NCBI GenBank assembly: GCA_026874595.1
Contig: CM049308.1
Coordinates: 92,383,624 to 92,447,623 of the forward strand
Length of the DNA stretch: 64,000 bases
From: Sipunculus nudus
Lineage: Eukaryota > Annelida > Sipuncula > Golfingiida > Sipunculidae
Reading direction: 5' to 3'
In this document: positions 24,401-37,085 of the stretch, piece by piece
Position numbering within the stretch: position 1 is the first letter of the stretch
Layout: each line of letters starts with the position of its first letter
Position numbers and translations under genes: made by a program
The notes under the pieces: model-generated
Told to the model about the DNA's origin: nothing
Database searches by the model: none
What the model saw: only the letters and a program-made list of their open reading frames with translations

Positions 24401-26509
24401 CTACTTCCTTATTCAAGTTTTCAAAACCAGCATGATTTTCATATGATGAATTCTGTGGTTTTAATTTATTCAAATGTTAATGTTATCTATAACCACGTTA
24501 GTCGAGTCTGAGTTGCAGGCACACTTGACATTTATATGAAAAGTTATATGTATTACAGGTATTTTACTGCTGGGTTTTGATGAGGTCTCTGTACCCAGCT
24601 GGGCATATTTTCCACTTTCATCTATTCTTTTCAAGCTTTTTTTTGTCAAAGAATGCCACAAGGAATGCCATCAAATGTTCTCTACAGTGACTCTGTTTTT
24701 AATTTAAGCATGATTGTATAGCAATTTTTCTATCCCTTTCAATAAGAATATTAATAAAAGGTGCACTCAGTTTATCCCAGTATCAAATGGCATGATATGG
24801 CACTGAGAAAAGATAAGATGCAAAGCTGTACACAGAAATAAGTAAAGTGCAAACTTTATACTCTAACAGTTAACATATATGTTTAAAGTTGAATATTGAT
24901 TTTGTAGGCTATGGCTAATGCCAGGAACATTATCAAATAAGTTTGTTATTTAGTTATGTAAGGAATAAGCTGGAACTTTCACTTTTTCCTTTTGAACTGA
25001 CAAAATATTGTCTGTTCAAAATGTATTCTGTCAGATTATTGGAAGTATAGATTTATTGAATGTGGTCCTATCACTAACCCAGTGTTCCAGATTGCAGGGA
25101 AATATAGCCACTCAGGTGTCAACAAATGTTTCTAATTAGCCCGGTTTTCTGTGCAGTTTCACCAGTGGATACATTTAGAAGTATATTCTGCTTGTAATGT
25201 AGAGATGAAGCAGAATTCCCCCAAGTTGTCAGTTATATTCACCCATCTGTATTGCTGATACACACAAGAGCATACTTGATACATTTATTGTATAAACATT
25301 AATGTAAACACAGAATGTGATGCAGATTCACATGTTTAATATAACATTACCTATAAACTTAATTACTACTAGTACATTGAGCATACATAGTACTTTAACA
25401 AGGTAACCCGATACAGTTTACCAGACCAGTTACTCTGGATTAGATATCTTTTAAAACTTAGACCATCAGCCATTGATCCAGTCCATGCCGCACTGTTACT
25501 GGCATGTGTTGCCTGCTTATTTATCGCCATATTCAGCCTAGGTCTGATTTGCATAATGAATTAGATAAGAGAAATAGTGTTGCATATTAATGAGGATCAG
25601 GCTGAATTCTTTGGTTATGGACTTGTTACACAGCTGGCAAACCATTCATTCAGGTTTAGTCACTGGATATTATCATGTTACTTTGACCTCTGGATTGCTA
25701 TGCTGATGTGGAGAGGAATTATAAATGTCATTAGCTCATGATAGTAACCCTCTATATTTCCTTTGAACCTGTGGATTCATATTGATTATTTGATGTTGGC
25801 TTTCGAAGTGGGGCCAGCATGAGAGATGCATATATGAATAAGTGTTTGAAATACATTTTTTACCTAATAAATACTATACCACTTGAACAATTAGTTTCAG
25901 ATGGATGCTGAAGGTCAAATGGTTGATACTTTGCTGTTTCTAATTTCATCGTCATCGTGCTCCTTTTTCATTGTACATCAAGGGATAATCATGCTGTTTG
26001 TTTAAAAAATAATAAAAAAAAGATAAATTATGGTGACTGAAAATTGTATTTCTGATATTTTATTGATTATCTTGAATCCCCTGCTGGCATACCATAGACT
26101 ACAGCTGAGCTTTTGCTGACATGTTCTGTCTTGCTGTGCACACGTCTAAATATGTCCATGGAAGGCTTGTATGAACCTTTTGGAAATGTCTGCCCAGCCA
26201 CTCTGTATTTCTGTGATACTGAATGCAAAAGATGCAGTTACTGCAAGTGGCAGATGATGACATATCCCTATTATTATTTGGCTTGTGTTTCTCAAACACT
26301 TCATCAATTCCAGAATATGGATCAGGTATAGTCTTGAACTACTAAAACATAATTTAACATTAATCAGCTGGAGTAAGGAATTGACAGGAATGTATATGTG
26401 TTGCAGATTTGTCAGTTGCCAGGTATGTTGATTAAATTTGATGTCAAATGTTGGCTCATCTTACATTTTTTTAGACTGTTACTTAACACATTTTGCACTT
26501 ATCTTTCAG
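21429..26509 (+). other. MARK intron 2
   Basis: GTAAGT at 21429 to CTTTCAG at 26503-26509, 5,081 bases, phase 0. AT-rich and CpG-poor: no CpG in 24661-24900. It contains a (TC)n tract at 23491-23510 and a foldback repeat with arms at 23855-23894 and 24055-24092. Open frames overlapping the foldback (for example 23746-24009) have no recognised similarity. Confidence 0.75.
23855..24092. repeat. Foldback (inverted) repeat in MARK intron 2
   Basis: The left arm at 23855-23894 (AGCAAGATTCTCTGGG...) and the reverse complement of the right arm at 24055-24092 (AGCAAGATTCTCCGGG...) agree at nearly all of 38 positions, both including CACCACCAGGG. They are separated by about 160 bases. A MITE-like or foldback element is the likely source; the family was not identified. 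Confidence 0.75.
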
Positions 26510-26563
26510 GTTGCCATAAAAATAATAGACAAGACACAGTTGAATCCATCCAGTCTACAGAAG
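26510..26563 (+). CDS. MARK: MARK/Par-1 kinase, coding exon 3 (VAIK lysine strand)
   Basis: The exon is 54 bases, 18 codons, phase 0 at both ends, encoding VAIKIIDKTQLNPSSLQK. The acceptor is ATCTTTCAG ending at 26509 and the donor is GTAAGA at 26564. The lysine of VAIK is the ATP-anchoring lysine of the beta-3 strand, and DKTQLNP-SLQK is a MARK-family signature leading into the alphaC helix. The size and both boundaries fit the MARK gene layout, in which the next exon is 49 bases and starts with the LFREVR segment. It is separated from that exon by an intron of about 36 kb. Confidence 0.95.
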
Positions 26564-28829
26564 GTAAGACCATTTCTTTGTTTGAATATGCAGTTTTAAT
26601 CAAATGTCTATGTCTATATAACTTAATATTTGCATATTTATAAATAAAAAAAAGTGCAACAATCAGTTCAGTTGCCAACTTGACAAGGATACATATATGT
26701 GAATAAATTCAGCATTTACATAGTATAATAAACCTCACCTCAGCAAGAGAAAAAACAAGCTTTTTAATCGAGTTTAAAAAGTTCAGACAACACATACATA
26801 AATTGAAGTGGTAAATGTTATGCATGCCTAATAACATGATGAATTCCTGCATGTCCAGTTACTGTTTAAAATGCAGAAAATGTTTGTTACTTGAATCTTT
26901 GATGGTCTCAGTCTAAAACCAATTAAATAATCTTAAGTATGACTCTGAAAATCTGTAAGCAAAATCTAATAATTAGTTGCAATTAATCTTTGATTTATAT
27001 ATTTTAAGTAATTTTCTTCTAAACACATTGACTTTTAAGGGCAAAAAAACATACACAAACTCTGATTACTTGTTAGTAATGGATAATGACTGTTAAGGTC
27101 TATATTTTAGTAAGGCTTCTAATGTAAATATTCTTCTATTGTGACACTTGTGCAAGATTTCATATATCTGTTTCCATAATTGGACAAGTTTTGATAGATT
27201 TACAGTAAAAAATACAGACAGAAAATATTAATGGACATTGATAAAAGGATCCCACATGCATCTCTGAATGAAGTTGTGATGATACTATTGATTTAAAATA
27301 GGCAAATAGAAGCGCACATTCTATAGGTCAGACCAACTAAATATGTGAATAAATATATGAAATGTGACAGGACATATGTATATTATAGTAAAATTAGATA
27401 AACCAGGTATTTGAAAAGCTCAAAAATATCGAAATGAAGTTATTTACTTCTGAGACTATCAAAAACAAGTTTTCTTGACGTGTTATTTGTGAAGTTTACT
27501 TTGAATAATCAGCAAATAAACCTAATGTGTAAGAACAGAAAAATACATATACATGTATCTGCAGTCTGCATCATTTTATGTTGGATGTTTTCCACTGAAA
27601 GCCAGATAACCTGGTGTTTAGTTTGTGATCTTTAGTCAATATCCACAATCTAGGTATACCATCTTGAACATATCAGGTCTGCCACGTGCAACTTTCAATT
27701 GTAGTTTAATGCTGTATCTTTTTTACTCCAGTTTATCCAGCAGCATTAATGTATGTACTGTGTATGAGGTTTTATCAGCTGTTACAATATGGTTAACCAA
27801 CTGACCTGTCATTGTGTTGATAGTTTGGCAGGTTTAGGTTACTTTACATTTTCATGCATTTTCCTGTAATTATCGGCTGTGTGAATGGTAATTATACCTC
27901 GCCTGAATGTTCTATGCATAACATGGTTAAAAAAAGCTCTGATTCAAGATTTTATTTTCAACTGAAAACTTAAGAATCGGATCTATGAACAACATTTTTT
28001 GCAAGTAATCAAGTATTGCCCAGAGATTTATCATTGTCTGTAAATGGGAACAGTGATGTTAAAGGTTGATTATGTCTTGTATGAAATGTCATCAAGAGAG
28101 GTACAAGACCATGAACTGCTGTAATATGGAGTTGATGTGATATGTGGTGCTGCTATAGAAAAACCTAAAGGCCCCTGGTTGGCCCTGGTGCAACATTGGG
28201 TGTTCAGTGGTGCTTGGTGTCTTTGTGTGCCACCAAGTATTATTTGCTAGTAAAGACTGGCATCTTTTGTCCAGTGCCAGGTATGGAGCTTTCTATAATA
28301 CCTGGAGCTTTAGTTGTAAGCTTATGCAGGGTGGGCTATGTAATTGCTTACACACAAGGCCCGCAGTGTGGGGGGCATTCAGTGAAACCTGTATGTTGCC
28401 ATGTCAGAGTCAATGTTGTTTGAAGGAAATCATCGCAGACAAGGCCAGGTTAATGGTGATCTTCAGGGTTTAAGATTTCCTGGTGAATGGTTGCTAGGCA
28501 ACCTGCAGCTTCCTTCTGGTTGTGATGCCCTGGATACTGATTAAAGTTGCTTTGACGTGGAGGAGGGCAGCTCTAATGCTGCCCGAATGAATCTTGTAAC
28601 ACATGGATCAAATAGTTTTAGTGGTTTACCAAGCAGGGGAACATAGTTTTTCTTCAGGAAAAATTTATCAGGTTATTTTCTATGGAACATTTTTGGCCTA
28701 TCTGAGTGGGATTCCTGCAGTATCTGTATTTAGTATTGCAAAATAATGCAACAGATGTTGTGACTGTAACATAAATATAAGGCTATCAGCCAATTTGAAT
28801 GTTCATACACAAAAAGTGTTTAACAAAAA

Positions 28830-28909
28830 GTCCTTGCTACCAAAAAGATAGATACAAATAAATATGCCTCATGACAAGTTAATAAATGGCCTGGTGTTCC
28901 CATGTATTT
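28830..28909. repeat. 80-bp direct repeat, copy 1
   Basis: Differs from 29636-29715 at one position in 80 (GTCCTTGC versus GTCCTAGC), so the duplication or conversion is recent. A 27-base block starting GAATGTTCATACAC also occurs twice nearby, at 28797 and 28910. Confidence 0.9.
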
Positions 28910-29635
28910 GAATGTTCATACACAAAAAGTGTTTAATTTACCTATGAGAACTGCGAATTCAGCTGATTTTCTTTGTGTATTAACATTTAAGGATATGTGT
29001 TTTGTAGGAGTATAAAAAACTGGTACAGAACACAGTACCCTGTGTTCCTTCTTAATCTCATGATGATAAAATAAGCTGTAATTTAGTGATCAATAAAAAT
29101 ATATATTAATACAAGTACATTATTAAAGATTCAAAAGCTTTCAAACAGATACTGTAGGTGTGTGTTCCTGAATCAACAACAAATATTCTTTATGTGAAAC
29201 CATTTAGAACAAGCATGATAGTCTAGAGAAAAGAAAATGTTAAATATTACATATTACTTGATATCATATACATTTATAGACATTATTATATTTTATACCC
29301 CTGCTTGGAAGGGGGGGGGGGAGGTTACTGAACTGAACATTTTGTATTTTCATCTGTTCCACAGATGGTCTTGAGATCTTTCATGGCAGGGAAGGAGGTA
29401 TTATATTTTGCTTGATGAAGATGGAGTGCCCTTAAATCTTTATCAATTTAAGGTGCAAGTTTTAATCAATTGTAATTAAGATAAGCCGATAACAGGTGCT
29501 TTGATATGTAAATTTGGAAATCTCTAGTTTAAATTTAAGTAGTTGGATGAGTATTTCCATAAATCTGTAAACCCACAAACAGAAATCTTCCTATAAACAT
29601 AGTTCAGCACGTTTAAGTTAACCTAGCTAGAAAAA

Positions 29636-29715
29636 GTCCTAGCTACCAAAAAGATAGATACAAATAAATATGCCTCATGACAAGTTAATAAATGGCCTGG
29701 TGTTCCCATGTATTT
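29636..29715. repeat. 80-bp direct repeat, copy 2
   Basis: Near-identical partner of 28830-28909, 806 bases away, lying just before the first copy of the 370-bp repeat at 29740. Confidence 0.9.
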
Positions 29716-29739
29716 ATAAACCTAGATTAATAATGTCAT

Positions 29740-30115
29740 ATTTTGACATTGAATACTACATTTATTTCCCTACACCTGTCTGATAAGAGCGTCCAATCTC
29801 CGGTAACATGAAAATAAACTTAAAAACACCTGCACAGGTCACGTTAGGAATAGTGTATTCATTAGTTTCATCATATACATGCAACAGTTCGGCAAAACCC
29901 ACTGTGCTATATAACCATTAAACAACATTACTAATATATAAAAAAAATAAAAATTATGACCATGGATGGCACAGAAAATTCTGGGAAAGTTCTAAGGTTT
30001 ATTACTGACTAACTTGCATTAAAAACACTTGCATGTTTATATAAATTTATATAAGTTTATTGCTTTATGTATAAGGTTAGGTTGCCCACATTCTGTATTT
30101 TACTAGAACCTAATT
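29740..30115. repeat. ~370-bp repeat, copy 1 (left of the 46-bp array)
   Basis: Aligns with 32275-32650. Shared blocks include CATTGAATACT, TTCCCTACACCTGTCT, AACACCTGCACAGGTCA, ATCATATACATGCAACAG and GTAAGGTTAGGTTGC. The family was not identified. Confidence 0.8.
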
Positions 30116-30271
30116 GATTTAAAAAATAATGTATTTATGAAAAAAGATCAGGTAAAATAGTTCAAACAGATATACAGATTATTGTCTATAAAAGGTTTGA
30201 ACAACCCAAATTACCCACAAAAACAGGCAATCTGCATATTTTGCTCTGGAGCCATGGATAAACGGACATAA

Positions 30272-32274
30272 TTTTTAGGTCTTGGTTAATCATCACAAAA
30301 TGTGGATATGGGTCAGAGCAGGGCAGTCTTAGTTAATCATGTAAACATTCCACAGCAAGACATTCTCAGTTAATCATCTTGTGTATGTGTTCCACAGTAA
30401 GCCAGTCTCAGTTAATCATGTCATCTATTTGGTCCACAGCAACACAGCCTTAATTTATCATCTTGTTTATGGGGTCCACAGCAAGACAGTGTTAGTTAAT
30501 CATCTCATGTATGTGGTCCACAGCAAGAATCTCAGTTAATCATCTCATGTTTGTTGTCCACAGTCAGTCTTGGTTAATCATCTTGTGAATGTTGTCCACA
30601 ATAAGTCAGTCTCGGTTAATCATTTTGTGTATGTGGTCCACAGCAAGACCATCTAGTTTAATCATCTCATGTATGTGGTCAATAGCAAGACACTTTGAGT
30701 TAATTATCTTGGTATGTTATCCACAGCAAGACAGTCTCAGATAATCATTATGTGCACATGTATGCTCCACAGCAAGACAGTCTCAGTTAATCATCTTGTT
30801 TATTTTGTCCACAGTAAGTCAGTCATGGTTAATGATCTTGTGTAGGTTGTCCACAGTAAGTCAGTCTAGGTCAATCATCTCATGTATGTGGTCCATATTA
30901 AGTTAGTCTTGGTTAATCATCTCATGTATGTGGTCCACAACAAGACAGTCTCAGTTAATCATCTCAAGTATGTTGTCCACAGTCAGTCTTTGTTAATCAT
31001 CTTGTGAATGTGTTCCACAGTAAGTCAGTCTCGGTTAATCATTTTGTGTATGTGGTCCACAGCAAGACCATCTAGTTTTTATCATCTCATTTATGTGATC
31101 CATAGCAAGACACTTGAGTAAATTATCTTGGTATGTGGTCCACAGCAAGACAGTCTCAGTTATTCATTATGTGCACATGTATGCTGCACAGCAAGACAGT
31201 CTCAGTTAATCATCTTGTTTATGTTGTCCACAATAAGTCAGTCTTGGTTAATCATCTTGTGTATGTTGTCCACAGTAAGTTAGTCTAGGTTAATCATCTC
31301 ATGTATATGGTCCACAGTAAGTCAGTCTTGGTTAATCATCTCATGTATGTGGTGCACAACAAGACAGTCTCAGTTAATCATCTCAAGTATGTTGTCCACA
31401 GTCAGTCTTTGTTAATCATCTTGTGAATGTTGTCCACAGCAAGTCAGTCTCGGTTAATCATTTTGTGTATGTGGTCCACAGCAATACCATCTAGTTTAAT
31501 CATCTCATTTATGTGGTCCATAGCAAGACACTTGAGTTAATTATCTTGGTATGTGGTCCACAGCAAGACAGTCTCAGTTATTCATTATGTGCACATGTAT
31601 GCTGCACAGCAAGACAGTCTCAGTTAATCATCTTGTTTATGTTGTCCACAATAAGTCAGTCTTGGTTAATCATCTTGTGTTTGTTGTCCACAGTAAGTTA
31701 GTCTAGGTTAATCATCTCATGTATGTGGTCCACAGTAAGTCAGTCTTGGTTAATCATCTCATGTATGTGGTGCACAACAAGACAGTCTCAGTTAATCATC
31801 TCAAGTATGTTGTCCACAGTCTCGATAAATCATTTTGTCCACAGCGTGGACCACAAGACAGTCTCAGTTAATCATCTAGTGTATGTGGTCAACAGCAAGA
31901 CTGTCTCAGTTAATCATCTCTTGTATGTTGTCCACAGTCATCTTGTGAATGTTGTCCACAGTAAGTCAGTCTCGGTTAATCATCTCATGTATGTGGTCCA
32001 CAACAAGACAGTCTTGATTTATCTTCTTGTGTATGGGGTACACAGCAAGACAGTCTTAGTTAAACATATTATGTATGTGTTCCACATCAAGACAGTCTCA
32101 GTTTATCATCTGGTGTATGTGTTCAACATAAGACAGTCAGTTTATCATCTGGTGTATGAGGTCCACAGCAAGACAGTATCTGTTTTTAAATCAACTCATG
32201 TATGTGGTCAACAGCAGGAGTCTCTGTTAATAATCTTTTTGCATGTTGTCCACAGCAAAACAATCTCAGTTATT
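30272..32274. repeat. 46-bp minisatellite array with 419-bp higher-order repeat
   Basis: Units of about 46-47 bases have the form CAGTCTCAGTTAATCATCT, CATGTATGTGGTCCACAG, CAAGA; there are roughly 43 of them. A longer period is also present: the segment TCAGTTAATCATCTCA followed by a shortened unit recurs at 30532, 30951, 31370 and 31788, giving a 419-base higher-order unit of nine subunits. The 240-codon frame over 31723-32445 is a by-product of this array plus the next repeat. Confidence 0.92.
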
Positions 32275-32650
32275 TTGACATTGAATACTTCATTTTTCCC
32301 TACACCTGTCTCAGGTGAGAATCCAAGCTCAGGTAGCATGAAAATTAACTTTAAAAACACCTGCACAGGTCAAGGTAGGAATAGTGTATTCATGAGTTTC
32401 ATCATATACATGCAACAGGTCCGCAAAACCTACTGTGCTACATAACAATTAAACAATGTTACTGATATATAAAATAAAAAGAAAAATAAAACTTATTTAC
32501 CATTGATAGCACAGAAAATTCCTGTAAAATTCTATAGTTTATGACTAGCTTGCATTAAAAACATTTGCATATTCATATCAGTTTTTCTGATTTTATTGGT
32601 TCATGTGTAAGGTTAGGTTGCTCGCATTCTTTATTTAACCACAACTTGAA
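32275..32650. repeat. ~370-bp repeat, copy 2 (embedded in the 46-bp array)
   Basis: Second copy of 29740-30115. The 46-bp units resume after it, to about 32825, so this copy lies inside the array. It contains CTGTCTCAG directly followed by GTGAGA at 32315, where copy 1 has a different sequence. Confidence 0.8.
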
Positions 32651-32825
32651 TGGGTCAGTTTCATCTGGTGTATATGGTCCACAACAAAAGACAGTCTCAG
32701 TTAATCATTTCCTGTATGTGGTCCACAGTTAGTGGGTTCCATTTATTGATCACATCTCAGTTAATCATCAGGTGTACATGTCTAAATGGCCCATAGCAAG
32801 ACAGTCCCAGTTAATCATCAGTGAG
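32651..32825. repeat. Continuation of the 46-bp array
   Basis: Degenerate units with GACAGTCTCAGTTAATCAT and TGGTCCACAG resume downstream of the 370-bp repeat. Confidence 0.75.
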
Positions 32826-32850
32826 CCATCATATTCGTTTTCAAGGCAAT

Positions 32851-33001
32851 CAGAGATAATTTATCGCAGTTTGTGTACATTTTCTTTGGTTAAGACATAT
32901 GTCTATATGTTTAATATGGACACTCAGAGATAATTTATCACAGTTTGTCTACATTTTCCTTGGTTAAGACTTATATGTCTATATATGTTTAATATGGACA
33001 C
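32851..33001. repeat. 74-bp tandem duplication
   Basis: CAGAGATAATTTATC begins at 32851 and again at 32925; the two units are nearly identical, with small insertions in the second. Confidence 0.85.
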
Positions 33002-33827
33002 TGTATATCCCACAGCACAACAAGTGCAAGGCAACCACTGCCTGTCAATCTTGGCTTTTGTGTAGGTTCCATAGCAAGAGTTTTAAGAATATCTGGCACA
33101 TGTGGCAGTGATGCTCCCATCTCTGTAATCATCACAGATTATGTACATATGTATTGTCGGTTAGAATTAATGATGACAAGGTGTACACTTTCCATGACCA
33201 GGAAGTATGAGTTACTCACCACTGGTTGCACATACTCATTCCATGGCTTAGCAAGCAGAGTTCATCCTCAAAATGACAATTTATAGCATCAGAGACAAAC
33301 AATCTTATTCTGCCTGACTATTCAGAAAGAGATGGTGTTGTTTACAAACAAGCATATTATACCTGACTATTCAAGAGGAACCTATAGAGCACCAGGACAT
33401 CCTAATGTTAACGGCAAGACCCCAGGCTTAACCCCCAGGTGCACTGTTTCCAGACAGTGGCCGGGTCCTTGTGCTGTAACATGCTGTTTGCTCACAAAGC
33501 ACGGTTATTTTTACAGCCTGGTGGGGATTATCAGTGAGGAAGAAAAGTATACAGCTCATCCCTGGGCTGAAATTATTCATTTTGCCCGGCTGAGTGTACT
33601 TAAAGGAGAGCCTGTAAGAAATGACCCCTGGCTGCCCACGTGGAGACCTTTATGTTCCTGATAGAGCAGAGTGGAGTCTTTATCACATGTTTGTATATCA
33701 GGCTTGTATTGATCCTGAATAAATGATATTATAATGATGGTGCCATTATGTACCAGTAGTAGTATAAACAACACAGAGGACTGGTTAGTAATAATGATTA
33801 TATATAAATTAGAGTATTGGTTATAAT

Positions 33828-34015
33828 CAGGATAGTGGTTATTACAGTAAAAAATAATGATAAAATTATAATAGAATAATAATAATAACAATAATAATAT
33901 ATTCAGGGCCCCAGATCATTAATTTGAATTTCAAAATTGCATTGAAGGATCAAAAGAAAATGAAGTAATCTATATTTGTAAATTATTTTTTACTGTAATA
34001 ATAATCACTATCCTG
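33828..34015. repeat. Inverted repeat, ~32-bp arms
   Basis: The left arm 33828-33858 (CAGGATAGTGGTTATTACAG...) matches the reverse complement of 33982-34015 with a 3-base indel, over a loop of about 123 bases. A MITE or foldback relic is likely. Confidence 0.7.
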
Positions 34016-35494
34016 GTGATACAGACCAATATTACATTAATTGGTAATTTGAATCAAATGTTATGAGATCTAAAATTGAAACAACTTGTAATTTAGAAGT
34101 ATTGTTTACAAAAATGCATACACAAAAAAGATTCCATGTACTAGCTCTTTCTCTCGTTGATCTTGCACATGCATTTCCTCACGATGATGTTACTAAAACC
34201 TGTAAAGATCTGTGGATAGCTGACTGTTACAGGTCTGTTTGATCAGGTGGCTACAGATTGTATGTGTTCTATCCACAAATATATAAAGTGGTCTTGGTTT
34301 ACTGTATACTTGCCAGTAAGTGACACTTCAGTAGTGTAGAGAAGGGAAAACCGGTGAAGCTGTTAACGCTGGAGGCCAGGGGGTTATCGTTCAAAGTGCA
34401 GTTGGATGTTTACTTGTGTGTATTTGGGTCACCTCAGTCCTGACCTCGCTTAAGCCAAATGTGGAGCACTCCTCCATTGGTCTTGTGAACATAGATGATC
34501 AATTATTATTGGGGCATTGCTTGAGCTGTGTTATATGTTATTTCTAGAGAGAAGCTTGGAAATACACAATCAAAGGTAGTGTTTCCTGTGCAGGATAAGG
34601 ATGTGAATATTATGCAAGACCTTGTGATATCAAATTGAAGTCATAACCTGTTGGCTCTTTTGCATTAGTTGAATAATAAATGTGTATGAAATCTGCTTGC
34701 AACAAACATGTAGCAACACAAACAGGTTTTGCACAGTATGAAGTAATATGATTTGGAAGAATCTTAAATGGTAAAACCTGTCCAAAATTTGTAAAATCAA
34801 CCCTTAGTAAAGGCAGGCAAATTCTTAAATTGTAAACCTGTAAAAAATACAAACCACCTGGGGAAAGGCAAAATTTTTATTTATTAATTCCTCTGATAAT
34901 TTTCTATCGGCACTGAAAATTGTATTTGCACAGAGCATTCCCTTAAGATTTTGTTGGCATTAAAATTGTATGTCAGATTGTCAGCACATGCATGTGCTCG
35001 GCAGCTTGTTAATACTGATGTAACTTGCAGGAATCAGTATTCTTATTTAGACAGTTTGTGGGGGAGCAGGGTACTTGTGACTTTTTGCAGCTGAAATCTG
35101 CTGTTACTTGTTTGATTGGCAGGTCATCTGTATGCCTGGAAGTTCTCCAGTTGTCGTATTGAGAATATTCAGGCACACTGGCAGTATTCTGTCGGTCCGC
35201 TATTCATATTCATGTCCTCCATGTTCAGTTCAACAGTGAAAAACGATCTTACTGTATTTATTAACACTTGCCATTGCAGAGCAGAATAATACTAACAGGA
35301 ACCATGTTTATTGACAGTATTGTATAATCTCAGGTGGACTCTCCCATGCTCTAGTTAAGTGTCATATTCAATGAGTTTTGGAAAAAATGTTAGTTTGAAC
35401 CAAAGACCTTGTGAATAGTATGTCCATTTCACTATTGCACGGCTTGTTAACTCAGCTCAGTTCACCAACTATCGTATTGAATGTACAGAATTGT

Positions 35495-35915
35495 TTGTAA
35501 TATTATGTGTATTATCTCGTGCCATTTTATAGTTCATTTTGGCTTTTAAAATAAAAACTATTCCCTGCAAATTTATCCCGGCACTTGCTACCCCCAGTTC
35601 ACCTGTTTTATATGTTTTGTTATGGTTCTGTTTCTGTTTAACCATATCAAGACCAGGTCTGACCTTGTGCGTGCATGCATATGTCACAAACAAGGGGAAA
35701 AAACATGAAGGGAAATACACAGAAGAAACTTCAGTTTAAGTAAAGCTTGAAAAATGTGGATTTGTACAGTTTAGCAACAATGAGTGATGAGCTCACCAGG
35801 TAGCATGCCACTGGGCATGCCCTGTGCAGGCATATTTTCCTACTTGTGTATAGGAGTTAGCAAATAGTTTTAGAGTGAACTTTGTCAGATAGCATGATAT
35901 TTAAAATACTGATAA
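35495..35915. repeat. Dispersed repeat, copy 1 (pair with 36640-37085)
   Basis: Diverged direct copy. Shared blocks in order: ATATGTGTATTATCTC, TTCACCTGTTTTATA, TAACAAGAC-like, GAAACATGAA, GAAGCTTGAAAA-like, ACCAGGTGGCATGC-like, and CTTGTGTA-AGAAGT. Family unknown. Confidence 0.65.
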
Positions 35916-36639
35916 AACACTAATATTTCATGTGTATTCAGTGTGCCTGGTATGTGAATAGGTCCCTTTAATAGGGATAAATAATTAAAAATAATAAAGA
36001 TTCCTTTTTTCGTTCATAGAAAGTTGTCAAAAAGGGTTTTTTTTTTCAAGAATAAAATAATAAAATAGAATTGCTTAGCAGGTGCTAATTAGTTTCTTTA
36101 AAATATGTTTCTGACCAAAAGCATTTCACCTGTAAGTCATGACATGGCACTCAGGAACTATTATAACATGATAGGCATGGCTGTCCATCAGATAATCAGT
36201 AAAGTTATTTATTTGACACAGGGACATAGAGGAAAATCTTTGCATTATGGTATATCTGTGTACTGGTGTATCATCACAGACTTACTGTGCAGGCATCAGA
36301 GCAGAACTCTAGAAATTTCAAACAGTGGGCCCTGAATGCTCTAATGAGCTTTGAACCAGGGTACCTTCCCCTTTGAAGTCCACCTGGACCTTTCTGTTAG
36401 AGCTTGCCTTGAGATGGCTGACATTTGTGCAGCCTCATCATGCTGTTTGTTTGTATTTAAGGACAGTGAACTTATTCTCTGAAAGGTCTTGGTGTTTGGA
36501 ATATTAGATGGTAAAAGGTTGTCATATGTCCAAATGAATGAAATGACTACCAGACAGCTCCTTGCAGTCTTTCATATTTGTCTATACACATGTATAATTG
36601 GACACTAGAGAGTTCTTTAAAGTGACATAAACATTTGCA

Positions 36640-37085
36640 ATAATATGTGTATTATCTCACGCTGTTAGTTCATGTTGGCTGAATACAAAAGTATTCCAGC
36701 AAAACCATCTTTATCATGCAGACTTATATCTATTCACCTGTTTTATACATTGTTTTGGTGTAAGAGTTGGAGTAAACTCAGTCCACATGTGTCTGTTTAT
36801 CATAACAAGACTGTTTGACCAGAGGTTAGATCTTGAGTAAGCACGATAACTCCTAACCAAGGAAAAGAAACATGAAAGGATAAAGGCAGGAGAAACAAGT
36901 TTTTGAAGCTTGAAAAGTCTTTATTTGTGAAGTGGGGCAGTACGGCTACCAGGTGGCATGCATCCTATGTTTATGTTTAGTGCCACTGGTTGTGCCTGGT
37001 ACAAGCTTTTCTCCTCCTTGTGTACAGAAGTCGGCAAACTGTTTGAAAACAAAGTATTGGCAGATACCATAATATTTTAAGGAGA
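36640..37085. repeat. Dispersed repeat, copy 2
   Basis: Partner of 35495-35915 in the same orientation, about 1.1 kb away and clearly diverged. Confidence 0.65.

Noticed and set aside
30272-32274. CRISPR-like array
   Set aside because: The units are contiguous tandem repeats with no unique spacers, in a eukaryotic intron.
31723-32445. 240-codon open frame on the + strand
   Set aside because: It runs through the 46-bp array and the 370-bp repeat. The peptide is a degenerate echo of the repeat unit, with no domain and no start or splice support.
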